Assembly: GCA_026983755.1 (NCBI GenBank)
Contig: JALSTL010000038.1
Span: forward strand, 1 to 19,390
Reading direction: 5' to 3'
Source of the DNA: Melioribacteraceae bacterium
GTDB lineage: Bacteria; Bacteroidota; Ignavibacteria; Ignavibacteriales; Melioribacteraceae
Length of the DNA: 19,390 nt
The notes under the pieces are model-generated. The model did not search any database. It was not told where the DNA came from and was given only the letters and a program-made list of their open reading frames with translations. How positions within the stretch are numbered: position 1 is the stretch's first letter; each line of letters starts with the position of its first letter. The translations under genes were made by a program, and so were the position numbers. Shown piece by piece: positions 6,876-15,393 of this stretch.

Positions 6876-6907
6876 AAAAGTCCGGTTATAATACCGGACT
6901 TTTTTTT
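6876..6907 (+). terminator. Rho-independent terminator of the HU gene
   Basis: AAAAGTCCGGT (6876-6886) and ACCGGACTTTT (6893-6903) form a perfect 11-bp stem with a 6-nt loop, running into seven or more T residues. It lies 26 nt after the HU stop codon and faces the convergent end of the minus-strand gene at 6932. Confidence 0.92.
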
Positions 6908-6931
6908 AAAGATTTTATAAATTAAATATCA

Positions 6932-7438
6932 TCAATTATTGTTTATTTTTTCCGGTTTTATTTTTACGTACTTTTTTATCGATTCCAGTAATTCTTCGTA
7001 AAGTTCTTTTTTTATATTGGTAAGAATTATTGTGAGCAATTTATTAAAGTTTTTCATGTGCGGACTAATACCTATTTTCTTACCGTTCCATTCTATATAG
7101 AGCGGTGCATAATTTCTACCGGAAAAAATTCCTCCTTCTATTTTTTCGATATCATAAATTTTGATTATTTCGGTTCTGTTATTTATTATAAAATCGGAAC
7201 AATGAAGTTCTCTGTTATTCGCTTTAATCTTAAAAGGAAACAATTTGTAAATTTTAAAATAATATTTGTTAACAATATATAACAAAATAATATTTATCAT
7301 TAAAGGAATAACGAATTTCCAATCTTGCAAAATAGCAATTGCCGAAAGAATCAAGTATGAAAGTAAAATAAAACTTATAATAAAATTTCCGTACCGGTAA
7401 ATAAATTTCGGGAAAAAGGAATACTTAAATGTTTTCAT
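6932..7438 (-). CDS. Small membrane protein with possible PH-like domain, function unknown
   Basis: This encodes 168 residues and I recognise no family with confidence. Two adjacent hydrophobic helices (about 18-37 and 41-58) form a hairpin near the N-terminus. A soluble part of mainly predicted beta strands follows (about 70-130, including KIYDIEKIEGGIF and PLYIEWNGKKIGISP), ending in a charged helix rich in K and E. This order resembles bacterial PH-like (bPH/YcxB-type) membrane proteins, but that is a fold impression only. It begins 20 nt after the EVE-domain gene on the same strand, so it is probably the last gene of that transcript. No Shine-Dalgarno sequence is seen. Confidence 0.6.
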   Translation of the reverse strand: MKTFKYSFFPKFIYRYGNFIISFILLSYLILSAIAILQDWKFVIPLMINIILLYIVNKYYFKIYKLFPFKIKANNRELHCSDFIINNRTEIIKIYDIEKIEGGIFSGRNYAPLYIEWNGKKIGISPHMKNFNKLLTIILTNIKKELYEELLESIKKYVKIKPEKINNN

Positions 7439-7458
7439 AATAAAAAAAATATTGTTAA

Positions 7459-7941
7459 TTAAATATTTATTTTGGTTCCACTCATTTTTATTATTTCGTT
7501 TAATTCTTTAAGAGTAATTGGCATAACGGAAAGGCGGTTTCCTCTTTGAACAAGTTTCATATTTTGTAGTTTCGGATTTTCTTTTATTTCAGCCAGAGAA
7601 ACCGGGTTATTAAATTTTTTTATCAATTTAATATCCACCATAAACCAGCGAGGATTTTTAGGGTCGCTTTTAGGGTCGAAATGGTCTTCGTTTTCGTCGA
7701 AAGCGGTAAAATCCGGATATGCTTCTTTCACTACTTTACATAAACCAACGGCAGAGGGTATTTCGGTATTGCTATGATAATAAATTACCAAATCGTCTTT
7801 CTTCATTTCATCTCGCATAAAATTTCTTGCTTGATAGTTTCTTACACCGTCCCAATGCGTTGTTTTGTTTTTAGATTTTGCCAAATCGTCTATGGAAAAA
7901 CATGATGGTTCGGATTTTACAAGCCAATATTTTTTTGCCAT
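7459..7941 (-). CDS. EVE-domain protein (DUF55/thymocyte nuclear protein 1-like)
   Basis: This encodes 160 residues and consists of little more than one EVE domain. It begins KKYWLVKSEPSCFSIDDL, then WDGVRNYQARNFMR (30-43), then DDLVIYYHSN (49-58), and PRWFMVDIKLIKKF in the second half, all standard for the family. EVE domains have a PUA-like pocket. Those studied bind modified bases, such as oxidised or methylated cytosine in DNA and other modified nucleotides in RNA. In bacteria stand-alone EVE proteins are widespread and their ligand is generally unknown. A clear AGGAG sits 8 nt before the ATG. It follows the alpha/beta hydrolase gene by 30 nt. No modification or restriction enzymes are nearby, so a housekeeping role is as likely as defence. 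Confidence 0.93.
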   Translation of the reverse strand: MAKKYWLVKSEPSCFSIDDLAKSKNKTTHWDGVRNYQARNFMRDEMKKDDLVIYYHSNTEIPSAVGLCKVVKEAYPDFTAFDENEDHFDPKSDPKNPRWFMVDIKLIKKFNNPVSLAEIKENPKLQNMKLVQRGNRLSVMPITLKELNEIIKMSGTKINI

Positions 7942-7971
7942 TGAATTCTCCTTATATTTAAATTTTAGTAA

Positions 7972-8802
7972 TTAACATTTTAAGTATTTCGAAAACCATT
8001 TTTTTCTGAGTTCATCAACTTCTTTTTTATGACTTCTTAAAAAATGATCTCCGTTTTCAAAAAGTACTAATCTATGAGGGATATTATATTTAAGTAACTT
8101 CAAAGAAAGTTGTAACGATTGTTCCGGAGGAACTCTTTTATCGTTTGTTCCGTGCAATATAAGCAATGGAGTTGTTTTATGAAAATTATCCATAAAATTT
8201 ATAACGGATCTTTCGTAACAAAGTTTTTCAGTTAAATTACCGCCGTAATGTTTCAATAAATTTTTAAGAAATTTATTTTCACTTGAAAAATTTATAGTGG
8301 AAATTCCCCCGGATGAAATAGCCGCTTTGAATTTATCGGTTCTCAGTAATGTTAAGTAAACCATCATTCCACCTCTGCTCCAACCTTCAATTCCCCAAAC
8401 GTTTTTATCGGCAAACTCAAGTTCGTCAGCCAGGTCAATAAGATTAAGTATATCGTTAATATCTTTGCCGCCGAATTCATCTTTGCCTTTGCTGCCGGCA
8501 TTACCTCTATATTGAGTTGCAAAAACAACGTATCCCCAACCTGCAAGTTGTCCGAGAATACCTTGAGCATAAAAATCATCTAATGCACCGGCATTGCCAA
8601 ATCCGCCTCTGCAAAAAATTATGCATGGATATTTATTGTTTGTATCTTTGGGATAAGCTAAATATCCGTTTACTTTTAAGCCGTCAGATAAATAAGACAT
8701 ACGTTGTACAATAACAGAATCTACCGATTCATTGCTCCACGCACTTTTCAGCATCTTTTGTTGTATTTCGGGTAATAAAATTTTTTTTCGTTCTATGAAC
8801 AT
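7972..8802 (-). CDS. Alpha/beta hydrolase, prolyl-oligopeptidase (S9)-like catalytic domain
   Basis: This encodes 276 residues, only the hydrolase domain without the beta-propeller of true S9 peptidases. The oxyanion region is FCRGGFGN (63-70). The nucleophile elbow is GWSRGG with Ser142. The acid is Asp221 in GTNDKRVPP, and the general base is His253 in NGDHFLRS. So a complete Ser-Asp-His triad is present. The family includes acyl-aminoacyl peptidases and dienelactone-hydrolase-like esterases, and the substrate cannot be told. There is no signal peptide, so it is cytoplasmic. It is the first gene of the minus-strand run 8802-6932 and is divergent from the DUF192 gene at 8885. The ATG at 8800-8802 has no visible Shine-Dalgarno sequence. 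Confidence 0.88.
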   Translation of the reverse strand: MFIERKKILLPEIQQKMLKSAWSNESVDSVIVQRMSYLSDGLKVNGYLAYPKDTNNKYPCIIFCRGGFGNAGALDDFYAQGILGQLAGWGYVVFATQYRGNAGSKGKDEFGGKDINDILNLIDLADELEFADKNVWGIEGWSRGGMMVYLTLLRTDKFKAAISSGGISTINFSSENKFLKNLLKHYGGNLTEKLCYERSVINFMDNFHKTTPLLILHGTNDKRVPPEQSLQLSLKLLKYNIPHRLVLFENGDHFLRSHKKEVDELRKKWFSKYLKC

Positions 8803-8884
8803 TACAAATAGACCAAATTTTTATAAACTAATTCATTAAATTTAACAATGATAATAATATTAACAAATTTGGAAGAAGATTTAT

Positions 8885-9430
8885 ATGGCAAAATCGGAAA
8901 ATAAAAACAATAAGTTACTTAAAATTTTAATCGGATTTTTAATTTTAGTATTAATAGTTTTTTTCTCTATAAATTTTTTTAAAAATTCAACCTCCGAAAA
9001 AATAAAACCGACATTAAAAAAGCCGAATGAAAATTCGTTTAAGTTTAGAAAAGACGGTGAACTAACTTTTCAAACCAATAAAGGGGAATTTATTTCTTCA
9101 ATCGATTTGGAATTTGCAGAAACCGCACCCGCTCGTCAACAAGGTTTAATGTTCAGAACAGAGATGAAAGAAAATCAAGGTATGCTTTTTATTTTTCCCA
9201 AAGAAGATATGCAATCGTTTTGGATGCATAATACGGTACTTCCGCTGGATATGATTTTTATAAATTCAAATTTAACAATTGTAACCATTCGTAAAAATAC
9301 AAAACCGTATGATGATTCTTCTTATCCTTCTACCAAACCGGCTCAATATGTAGTGGAAGTTAATGCCGGCTATTCCGATAAATATAATATTAAGGTTGGT
9401 GATAAAGTGGTTTTTAGAAGAACTAATTAA
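8885..9430 (+). CDS. DUF192-family protein with N-terminal membrane anchor
   Basis: This encodes 181 residues. A basic N-terminus (MAKSENKNNK) precedes one hydrophobic helix (about 11-32), which probably acts as an uncleaved anchor, with the rest outside the inner membrane. Residues from about 68 on are a DUF192 domain: ETAPARQQGLMFRTEM, then GMLFIFP, then FWMHNTVLPLDMIFI, and YVVEVNAGY near the end, all family signatures. DUF192 proteins are small periplasmic or secreted beta-barrels of unknown biochemical role. GGAAGAAG precedes the ATG. The nuclease gene starts 12 nt after its stop, so the two are probably co-transcribed although no functional link is evident. Confidence 0.9.
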   Translation: MAKSENKNNKLLKILIGFLILVLIVFFSINFFKNSTSEKIKPTLKKPNENSFKFRKDGELTFQTNKGEFISSIDLEFAETAPARQQGLMFRTEMKENQGMLFIFPKEDMQSFWMHNTVLPLDMIFINSNLTIVTIRKNTKPYDDSSYPSTKPAQYVVEVNAGYSDKYNIKVGDKVVFRRTN

Positions 9431-9442
9431 TTACAATACACA

Positions 9443-12400
9443 ATGATTTTAACAAAAGAAAAAATAGAATCTATAAATTTTGATGAATTGATTGAAAACA
9501 AGATTGCCGAAAATCGTATAGATACAATATTAATTGTTGTTCCTACAAACAGAAAATTACGTCAATTAAAAAAAAAAATTATTAAGAGTTTTAAAAATAA
9601 ACCCGTTACAAAAATAAATATAGAAACTCTTACAACTTTATCAACAAAACTGTTAAACTACGGCAAACCCTTTATATTGCTAAGCGAAGCTGCTGCAACC
9701 GTTTTAATAAAACAAGCAACAAAAGAATTAAAACTAAAATATTTTGCAACATACGCTACAGGTATTCCCTTCGGTACACTCGATAGAATTAAAAATGTAA
9801 TTTCCGAATATAAAAAACACGGTATTTCACCTGAAACTCTTTTGAAAGAATCCGAAAAACTTAAGGGCGGAGAAAAAAACAAAGCAATTGATATTGCTTC
9901 AATTTATAAATTATATAATAATAAATGTTCTTCCCTTTCCGCATTTGAAATTGGTGATATATATTCCGGCATAATAGAACTTGAAGGAAAGAAATTTAAA
10001 AAATCGTTCATAAATTATTTTCCGAAAGTGGATGTAATTTTAATTGACGGATTTGATGAATTTACAAACAGCGAAATAAACATTTTACACAAAATATCGG
10101 AACTTGAAAATATAAAAACGTTTATTAACTTCGATTATTTTATTTACAATCAAAATTTGTTTTCTCATCTTGACGATAGTTATTCCGTTTTGGAGAAATT
10201 CGGGTTTAAAAAAATTATCGATAAAACACCAATGAATAAAGATGAGTTCCGCAATATAATTCGTTCCAATTTATTTAGAAGTAAAAAAAAATTTCAAAGA
10301 ACGGAAAAGTTTAAAAATTTTGTATTTAAAATCGAACCGCAGAACAGAATTGAAGAAATTGAATTTATTGCAAAAAAAATTAAAGAACTTATATTAAAAG
10401 AAAATGCCAAACCGGAAGATATTTGTGTGGTTTTTAACATAATCGGAAATTATTCTAAAAACGTAAGAGATATATTCGATAAATATAATGTTCCGCTTAA
10501 TCTTACAGACAGAATCCAACTTAAATCCTCGCCTCCGGTAATTGCCGCTATTAGTTTACTTGAGCTTATTGAATCTGATTTTTATTATACCGATATTGCC
10601 AGAGTTTTAACAAACGGTAATATAGAATTAAATAATATAAATTTAAACAATATTTTAAGTGTTGCCTCGGAACTTAAAATTATAAGCGGAGAAACAAACT
10701 GGAATAATTTTATAAAAGATGCTTTGGTTTTATTGAATTTTAATAACGAATTACTTGAATCCGAAAAAGATGAAAAAAGGAAGAAATTATTAAAAGCAGA
10801 AAAAGACATTAATCAATTAAGCAATTTGCTTAATCCTTTGCGAAGAAAAAATACAATTGATGATTTTATTAAATTATTCAAAAAATTATTGTTACAGCTT
10901 AAATTACCTTGTAAACTAATTGAAAATTCTTACGGTAAAGAAGAAGAATACATTAAATCCGTTGCCGTGCTAATGCAAACTTTAACGGAAGTTTTACTTT
11001 TGATAAAAAAAGAAGAAGGAGATAATAAAAAATATTCTATAGGATATTTTATTGAGCAACTCAGAACAATTTCCAATTGGGCAAGATTTAATATTAAAGA
11101 AAAATCCGATTTCGGAGTTTTAGTAACTTCCGTAAATGAAATACGAGGATTAAATTTCGATTATTTGTTTTTAGGCGGAATGTGCGATGGTGATTTTCCT
11201 ACAAAATATTCACCGGAAATATTTTTTTCCGGGTCGTTTCAAAAAAAAGAACATATACATCAAACCGAAGAAAGATATCATTTTTATCAGGCACTAACCT
11301 CGTGGAATAAACAACTTTATCTTCTTGCACCGAAATTTGCCGGAGATTCTGAACTTGTTACTTCCACATTTATTAAAGATTTGGAAAATTTAATTCAAAC
11401 TTCATCCCCTAAATCTTTTGAAGAAAATAAAATTTATTCCGTAGAAGAACTTCTTATACAGTTCGGTAAAAATCAAAATAATTTAAATTTAAAACAACAT
11501 CTTAAAAAATTAAATTATAATCCGGATAAATTATTAAAAACAAATCGTATAAAAGAATACAGAAAAAAAAATCCTTTTGAAGAAAATATTTATAACGGTT
11601 TTATTAAAAATAGTAAGTTCGATACGGTAAATTTATTAAACGATGAACTATCATCATCACAATTGGAAATTTTTGCAAAGTGTCCATTTAAATTTTTTTC
11701 CGAAAAGATATTAAAATTGCATCCTCCGGAAGAACCGAAAGAAGAAGCCGAACCCATTGAACTTGGAAATGTTTTGCATTCCGTTTTATATGAATTCTAT
11801 TCCGAAGTTCGCAATAGAAAAATTATAATAAACAAAGCAGGTACAAAAGAATTTGAAGAATTAAAAATATTACTGTTTAATATTGCGGAAAAAAAAATAA
11901 ATAATCTTCATCTTCATTCACCACTTGCATTTTTTGAAAAAGAAAAAATATTAGGTATAAACGGGGTTCGAGAAAATTCCGTTCTTTTCAAATTTTTACA
12001 AGAAGAACAAAAAGAACAGGAAAATTTTATTCCTACATTCTTCGAATTTTCATTCGGTACATTTAAACGTAGTAATAACAAAGAAAATATTCCTCCGTTA
12101 AAAATAGGTAACTTAAAACTAAGAGGAAAAATAGATAGAATTGATATTGACGAAAAGAACAAAAAATTTAATGTTTTGGATTATAAACTAAAAGGCAAAA
12201 AGCCAACATTAAATGAAATCGAAAGAGGTATTTCATTACAGCTTTTGGTTTATTTGCTTGCAGGAAAGCATATTTTAAAAAAAATAAAAAAAGAAAATTA
12301 TGATCCCGATAAAATGATAATTTACTCTCTTAAATATAAAGAAAAAGAATTCGGACCGTTACCGGTTAAGCTTACTACAAAAAGAAAATTATCGGACGAA

Positions 12401-12577
12401 GATAGAGCAAAACTAAATAACGAGTATATGAAAAAAACGGAAAACGTTTTAACCGAATATTACGAAAAAATTAAAGAAGGTAAATTTCATCTTTCGGAAC
12501 TGGAAGATAGAGAAATTCAAGTTTGTCGATATTGCGATTTCAGATCTTTTTGCCGTTTGCAAGAAGTTTTTGAATAA
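9443..12577 (+). CDS. AddB-like PD-(D/E)XK nuclease with Fe-S cluster motif
   Basis: This encodes 1044 residues. The C-terminal third is a RecB/AddB-type nuclease: SSSQLEIFAKCPFKFF (about 737-752), LGNVLHSVLYEFY with His779, GKIDRID with Asp898, DYKLKGK with Asp913 and Lys915, then QLLVYLLAG. Four cysteines, C747 plus C1028, C1031 and C1037 (CRYCDFRSFC), match the 4Fe-4S staple that closes AddB nuclease domains. The central segment TSVNEIRGLNFDYLFLGG (from about 564) is the helicase-2 region typical of AddB/RecB relatives. The N-terminus (about 28-50, ILIVVPTNRKLRQLKK) occupies the place of the first helicase motif but has no GxGKT Walker A, so ATP-driven unwinding by this subunit is unlikely. 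AddB normally works with the helicase-nuclease AddA in double-strand-break repair. No AddA gene is in the window. Confidence 0.85.
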   Translation: MILTKEKIESINFDELIENKIAENRIDTILIVVPTNRKLRQLKKKIIKSFKNKPVTKINIETLTTLSTKLLNYGKPFILLSEAAATVLIKQATKELKLKYFATYATGIPFGTLDRIKNVISEYKKHGISPETLLKESEKLKGGEKNKAIDIASIYKLYNNKCSSLSAFEIGDIYSGIIELEGKKFKKSFINYFPKVDVILIDGFDEFTNSEINILHKISELENIKTFINFDYFIYNQNLFSHLDDSYSVLEKFGFKKIIDKTPMNKDEFRNIIRSNLFRSKKKFQRTEKFKNFVFKIEPQNRIEEIEFIAKKIKELILKENAKPEDICVVFNIIGNYSKNVRDIFDKYNVPLNLTDRIQLKSSPPVIAAISLLELIESDFYYTDIARVLTNGNIELNNINLNNILSVASELKIISGETNWNNFIKDALVLLNFNNELLESEKDEKRKKLLKAEKDINQLSNLLNPLRRKNTIDDFIKLFKKLLLQLKLPCKLIENSYGKEEEYIKSVAVLMQTLTEVLLLIKKEEGDNKKYSIGYFIEQLRTISNWARFNIKEKSDFGVLVTSVNEIRGLNFDYLFLGGMCDGDFPTKYSPEIFFSGSFQKKEHIHQTEERYHFYQALTSWNKQLYLLAPKFAGDSELVTSTFIKDLENLIQTSSPKSFEENKIYSVEELLIQFGKNQNNLNLKQHLKKLNYNPDKLLKTNRIKEYRKKNPFEENIYNGFIKNSKFDTVNLLNDELSSSQLEIFAKCPFKFFSEKILKLHPPEEPKEEAEPIELGNVLHSVLYEFYSEVRNRKIIINKAGTKEFEELKILLFNIAEKKINNLHLHSPLAFFEKEKILGINGVRENSVLFKFLQEEQKEQENFIPTFFEFSFGTFKRSNNKENIPPLKIGNLKLRGKIDRIDIDEKNKKFNVLDYKLKGKKPTLNEIERGISLQLLVYLLAGKHILKKIKKENYDPDKMIIYSLKYKEKEFGPLPVKLTTKRKLSDEDRAKLNNEYMKKTENVLTEYYEKIKEGKFHLSELEDREIQVCRYCDFRSFCRLQEVFE

Positions 12578-12871
12578 TAAAAATTAAAGCGTGAATAAAA
12601 ATAATACAAACTACCATTTATTTTTAATATCAAAATACATCCTAAATTTAACCCAAATTATGCATTAGAATAATTTCTTTTCTTACAATAGTTTAGAACC
12701 ATTCTGTTTTTCAATTGCATAATTGCAGTTTAACGGAAAATATATGAAAGTTGCTATTCAAAAAAGTAAAACATTTAATTTTGTAAAAAGCGGAAAATCG
12801 AATCGGTAAAATTTTTTAACTTAAATTACCTTTGCAAAAAAATAAATTAAATAAAACCGTTATTGCAAATC
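12578..12871. other. Gene-free stretch holding the second repeat copy
   Basis: I see no credible coding frame between the nuclease stop and the greA promoter. No terminator is recognisable right after the nuclease gene. The repeat element at 12648-12733 occupies part of it. The remainder (12750-12871) is AT-rich with no feature I can name. Confidence 0.55.
12648..12733. repeat. MITE-like / IS-relic element, copy B (86 bp, TTAA-bounded)
   Basis: The left end reads TTAACCCAAATTATGCATTA and the right end, on the opposite strand, TTAAACTGCAATTATGCAAT, so the ends are imperfect inverted repeats, each starting with TTAA. The left end and the subterminal block 12685-12719 match copy A (294-318 and 418-452). 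Copy B lacks about 90 bp between these two blocks. The neighbouring AACGGAAAA block (12732-12749) also recurs next to copy A. It is too short to encode protein. Confidence 0.6.
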
Positions 12872-12902
12872 TTGTAAAAAGTTACATAATTTGTTATTTT
12901 TG
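12872..12902 (+). promoter_or_regulatory. greA: Bacteroidota-type promoter ahead of greA
   Basis: TTG at 12872-12874, exactly 20 nt, then TATTTTTG at 12895-12902, a full match to the -7 consensus TAnnTTTG. The predicted transcript start is near 12907-12910, directly at the hairpin described next. This is the only candidate in the 386-bp space upstream of the greA-tilS-hpt-ftsH run. Confidence 0.6.
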
Positions 12903-12906
12903 AAAA

Positions 12907-12938
12907 GCCACTGCCATAAGTAGTGGCAATTTTTTTTA
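12907..12938 (+). terminator. Terminator-like hairpin in the greA leader
   Basis: GCCACT (12907-12912) pairs with AGTGGC (12922-12927), followed by AA and at least seven T residues. It has the form of an intrinsic terminator but lies 26 nt before the greA start codon and at the predicted transcript start. It may end read-through from upstream, attenuate greA, or act as a 5' stabilising hairpin. The AGGAG ribosome site follows it. Confidence 0.6.
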
Positions 12939-12963
12939 TATAGTCATAAAAAGGAGAAAACAA

Positions 12964-13434
12964 GTGTCAAACTTTGTTTATTTAAGTCACGAACGAATTG
13001 TTGAACTGGAAAAAGAATTAAAGGAATTGAAAACCACAGGACGAGCCGAAATGGCAAAAAGAATTGCAGAAGCAAGATCTTATGGTGATTTGAAAGAAAA
13101 CGCAGAATACGATGCAGCCAAAGAAGCACAAGGTCATTTGGAATTAAAAATTGCCAAATTGGAAGAAATGCTTTCTAAAGCCAAAGTTATAGATAAATCC
13201 AGATTGCCAAAAGACGAAGTTCATATTTTGTCAACCGTAGAAGTAAAAAATCTTAATAATAACAAAACCTTTAAATATACGCTTGTTTCCGCCGAAGAAG
13301 CCGATTTGCAAAAAGGTAAAATTGCAATATCATCTCCCGTTGGCAAAGCTTTAATGGGTACAAAAAAGGGACAGATTATTGATGCGAAAGTACCGGCGGG
13401 AATTATTAAATTTGAAATATTAAATATTGAATAA
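12964..13434 (+). CDS. greA: Transcript cleavage factor GreA
   Basis: This encodes 156 residues, the normal GreA length. The N-terminal antiparallel coiled coil (about 5-75) carries at its tip GDLKENAEYDAAKEAQ (40-55), whose acidic residues enter the RNA polymerase secondary channel and promote cleavage of backtracked RNA. The C-terminal FKBP-like domain ends SPVGKALMGTKKGQIID and APAGIIKF-like residues (VPAGIIKFEI). The start is a GTG at 12964 with AAGGAG 8 nt before it, one of the best ribosome sites in the window. It is the first gene of a packed run with tilS 24 nt downstream. The hairpin at 12907-12938 could regulate it. Confidence 0.96.
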   Translation: MSNFVYLSHERIVELEKELKELKTTGRAEMAKRIAEARSYGDLKENAEYDAAKEAQGHLELKIAKLEEMLSKAKVIDKSRLPKDEVHILSTVEVKNLNNNKTFKYTLVSAEEADLQKGKIAISSPVGKALMGTKKGQIIDAKVPAGIIKFEILNIE

Positions 13435-13458
13435 AACATGCAATAATTGTTATATAAA

Positions 13459-14829
13459 ATGAAGCATCAAAAAACAATAGAACAAAATGTTATAAATTTT
13501 ATTAAACGGCAAAACTTAATTTTTGATGCTAAAAAAATAATAATAGCTTTAAGTGGCGGAGCCGATTCGGTATTTGCCCTTCGCTTTTTTTATAAATTTA
13601 AAAAAAAATACAAATTAAAAATTTTTGCCGTTCATGTTAATCACAATTTGCGCGGAAAGGAAAGTGATAATGATGAAGAATTTTGTAGAAAGCTTTGTCT
13701 CAATTTGGATATTGAATTTTTTGCGGTAAATGTAAACGTAAAACAATTTGCAAAATCGAATAAACTTTCTACGGAAGAAGCCGCCAGAATTTTAAGATAT
13801 AATGAACTTGAAAAATTTGCGGAAAACATAAATGCCGATTTTATTGTTACGGCTCATAATATGAATGACAATACCGAAACCATACTGTTAAATATTTTTA
13901 ACGGAACCGGATTAAACGGTGTTTCCGGAATTCCGCCAGTAAGAGGAAAGATAATTCGTCCTTTCCTTAACGTAACCAAAGAAGAAATAAAAAATTATTT
14001 GGATACAAATGCTATCGAATACCGTGAAGATTCATCAAATAAAAATATGGAATTTAAACGTAACTATTTACGAAATAAAATAATTCCTTTAGTTAAAAAA
14101 AATGTTAATCCTGCTTTGCATAAAGTATTACTTTCTTCTTCGGAAGTTTTTAGAAATCAAAAAGAAATTATCGATTACTATATTTCCACATTAACGGATG
14201 AAATTGTTTATAAAAACGGGAACGAAATAATAGTAAAGACAAAAGAACTAAAAAAATATCCGCAAGCTGTTTTAGGCGGAATTTTAAAAATTATTTTTAC
14301 AGAATTTCTTAACAAAGAATATTCGTTCGAAAAATTTTTGAAACTAAAAAACCTGGTAGATAGTCAAACGGGAACAAATATCTTTTTAACAAAAAATATA
14401 AAAGCAATAAGAGAAAGAGGAAAAATAATTATTTATCATCCTTCTTCTTTAAAACAAAACATAATAAATATTTCGATAGGAGAAACGATTAAACTGAATG
14501 GAAAAACATTAACCGTAAAAAAAATAAAAAAAGCGACAAGTAAAATTACAAGAGCAAAAAATATTGAAATTATATCGGCAGATAAAATCGGGAAAGAATT
14601 AAAAATAAGAAAATGGCAATCGGGAGATAAAATTCAACCTCTCGGGATGAAAGGATTAAAAAAAATATCAGATATACTTACCGATATGAAAATACCTTCG
14701 TATAAAAAAAAAGAACAACTGGTTTTATTAAACGGAAAAGAAATAATATGGTTACTGGGTTTAAAATTAAGTGATAAATATAAAATTACACCAACAACAA
14801 AAAGTGCAATAAAATTATGGCTGAAATAA
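13459..14829 (+). CDS. tilS: tRNA(Ile)-lysidine synthase TilS
   Basis: This encodes 456 residues from the ATG at 13459. An in-frame TTG at 13447 is less likely. The N-terminal PP-loop ATP-pyrophosphatase domain has SGGADS (32-37), then HVNHNLRGKESDNDEEFC and TAHNMNDNTETILLN, all TilS hallmarks. The middle and C-terminal parts carry the tRNA-binding domains, including WQSGDKIQPLGMKG, typical of the long TilS form. The enzyme converts the wobble cytidine of the CAU-anticodon tRNA-Ile to lysidine, changing its reading from AUG to AUA, and is essential in most bacteria. Its last 13 nt overlap the hpt start, indicating translational coupling. The order tilS-hpt-ftsH is also known from Bacillus. 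Confidence 0.95.
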   Translation: MKHQKTIEQNVINFIKRQNLIFDAKKIIIALSGGADSVFALRFFYKFKKKYKLKIFAVHVNHNLRGKESDNDEEFCRKLCLNLDIEFFAVNVNVKQFAKSNKLSTEEAARILRYNELEKFAENINADFIVTAHNMNDNTETILLNIFNGTGLNGVSGIPPVRGKIIRPFLNVTKEEIKNYLDTNAIEYREDSSNKNMEFKRNYLRNKIIPLVKKNVNPALHKVLLSSSEVFRNQKEIIDYYISTLTDEIVYKNGNEIIVKTKELKKYPQAVLGGILKIIFTEFLNKEYSFEKFLKLKNLVDSQTGTNIFLTKNIKAIRERGKIIIYHPSSLKQNIINISIGETIKLNGKTLTVKKIKKATSKITRAKNIEIISADKIGKELKIRKWQSGDKIQPLGMKGLKKISDILTDMKIPSYKKKEQLVLLNGKEIIWLLGLKLSDKYKITPTTKSAIKLWLK

Positions 14830-15377
14830 AAAAAAATAAAAATGAAATAGTAGTAGGTAACGAAAAATTTAAACAACTTTTATCAAAAGATAAAATACAA
14901 AACCGAATCAAAGAATTGGGAAAAACACTTTCCAAAGATTATAAAGGTAAATTGCCAATATTTATAGGCGTGCTTAACGGTTCGTTTCTGTTTCTTGCAG
15001 ATTTAATAAGGGAAATAAATATTCATTGCGAAGTGGATTTTTTTAAACTTTCCAGTTATGGAGATGAGAAAATATCTTCCGGAAAAGTTAAATTGTTAAA
15101 AGAACTTAACGCCGATATATCCGAAAGACACGTTATTATAGTTGAAGATATTGTCGATACAGGATTATCAATAGAATTTATAAAAAAAATGTTAAAAAAT
15201 TATAATCCCGCCAGCGTTAAAATAGTTAGTTTATTAGTTAAACCGGATAGCATGAAATATAAATCTAAAATTGATTATATTGGTTTTGAAATTCCCGACG
15301 AATTTGTAATAGGGTATGGATTAGATTATGCACAAAAATATAGAAACCTAAAAGCCATTTATGCATTAAGCGAATAA
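14817..15377 (+). CDS. hpt: Hypoxanthine phosphoribosyltransferase
   Basis: This encodes 186 residues. The PRPP-binding loop VIIVEDIVDTG (106-116) with the two acidic residues and catalytic Asp identifies a type I phosphoribosyltransferase. GVLNGSFLFLADLIREI (51-67), SSYGDE (79-84) and the C-terminal FEIPDEFVIGYGLDYAQKYR (157-176) specify the hypoxanthine/guanine salvage enzyme. It makes IMP (and usually GMP) from the free base and PRPP in the cytoplasm. The start lies inside the end of tilS, and ftsH begins 16 nt after its stop. There is no separate promoter, so expression should follow tilS. Confidence 0.95.
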   Translation: MAEIKKNKNEIVVGNEKFKQLLSKDKIQNRIKELGKTLSKDYKGKLPIFIGVLNGSFLFLADLIREINIHCEVDFFKLSSYGDEKISSGKVKLLKELNADISERHVIIVEDIVDTGLSIEFIKKMLKNYNPASVKIVSLLVKPDSMKYKSKIDYIGFEIPDEFVIGYGLDYAQKYRNLKAIYALSE

Positions 15378-15393
15378 CGGAGAAAATAATTAA

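Noticed and set aside
7459..7941. EVE-domain gene as a sign of a defence island
   Set aside because: No restriction, methylation, toxin or phage gene is nearby. Neighbours look like ordinary cellular genes.
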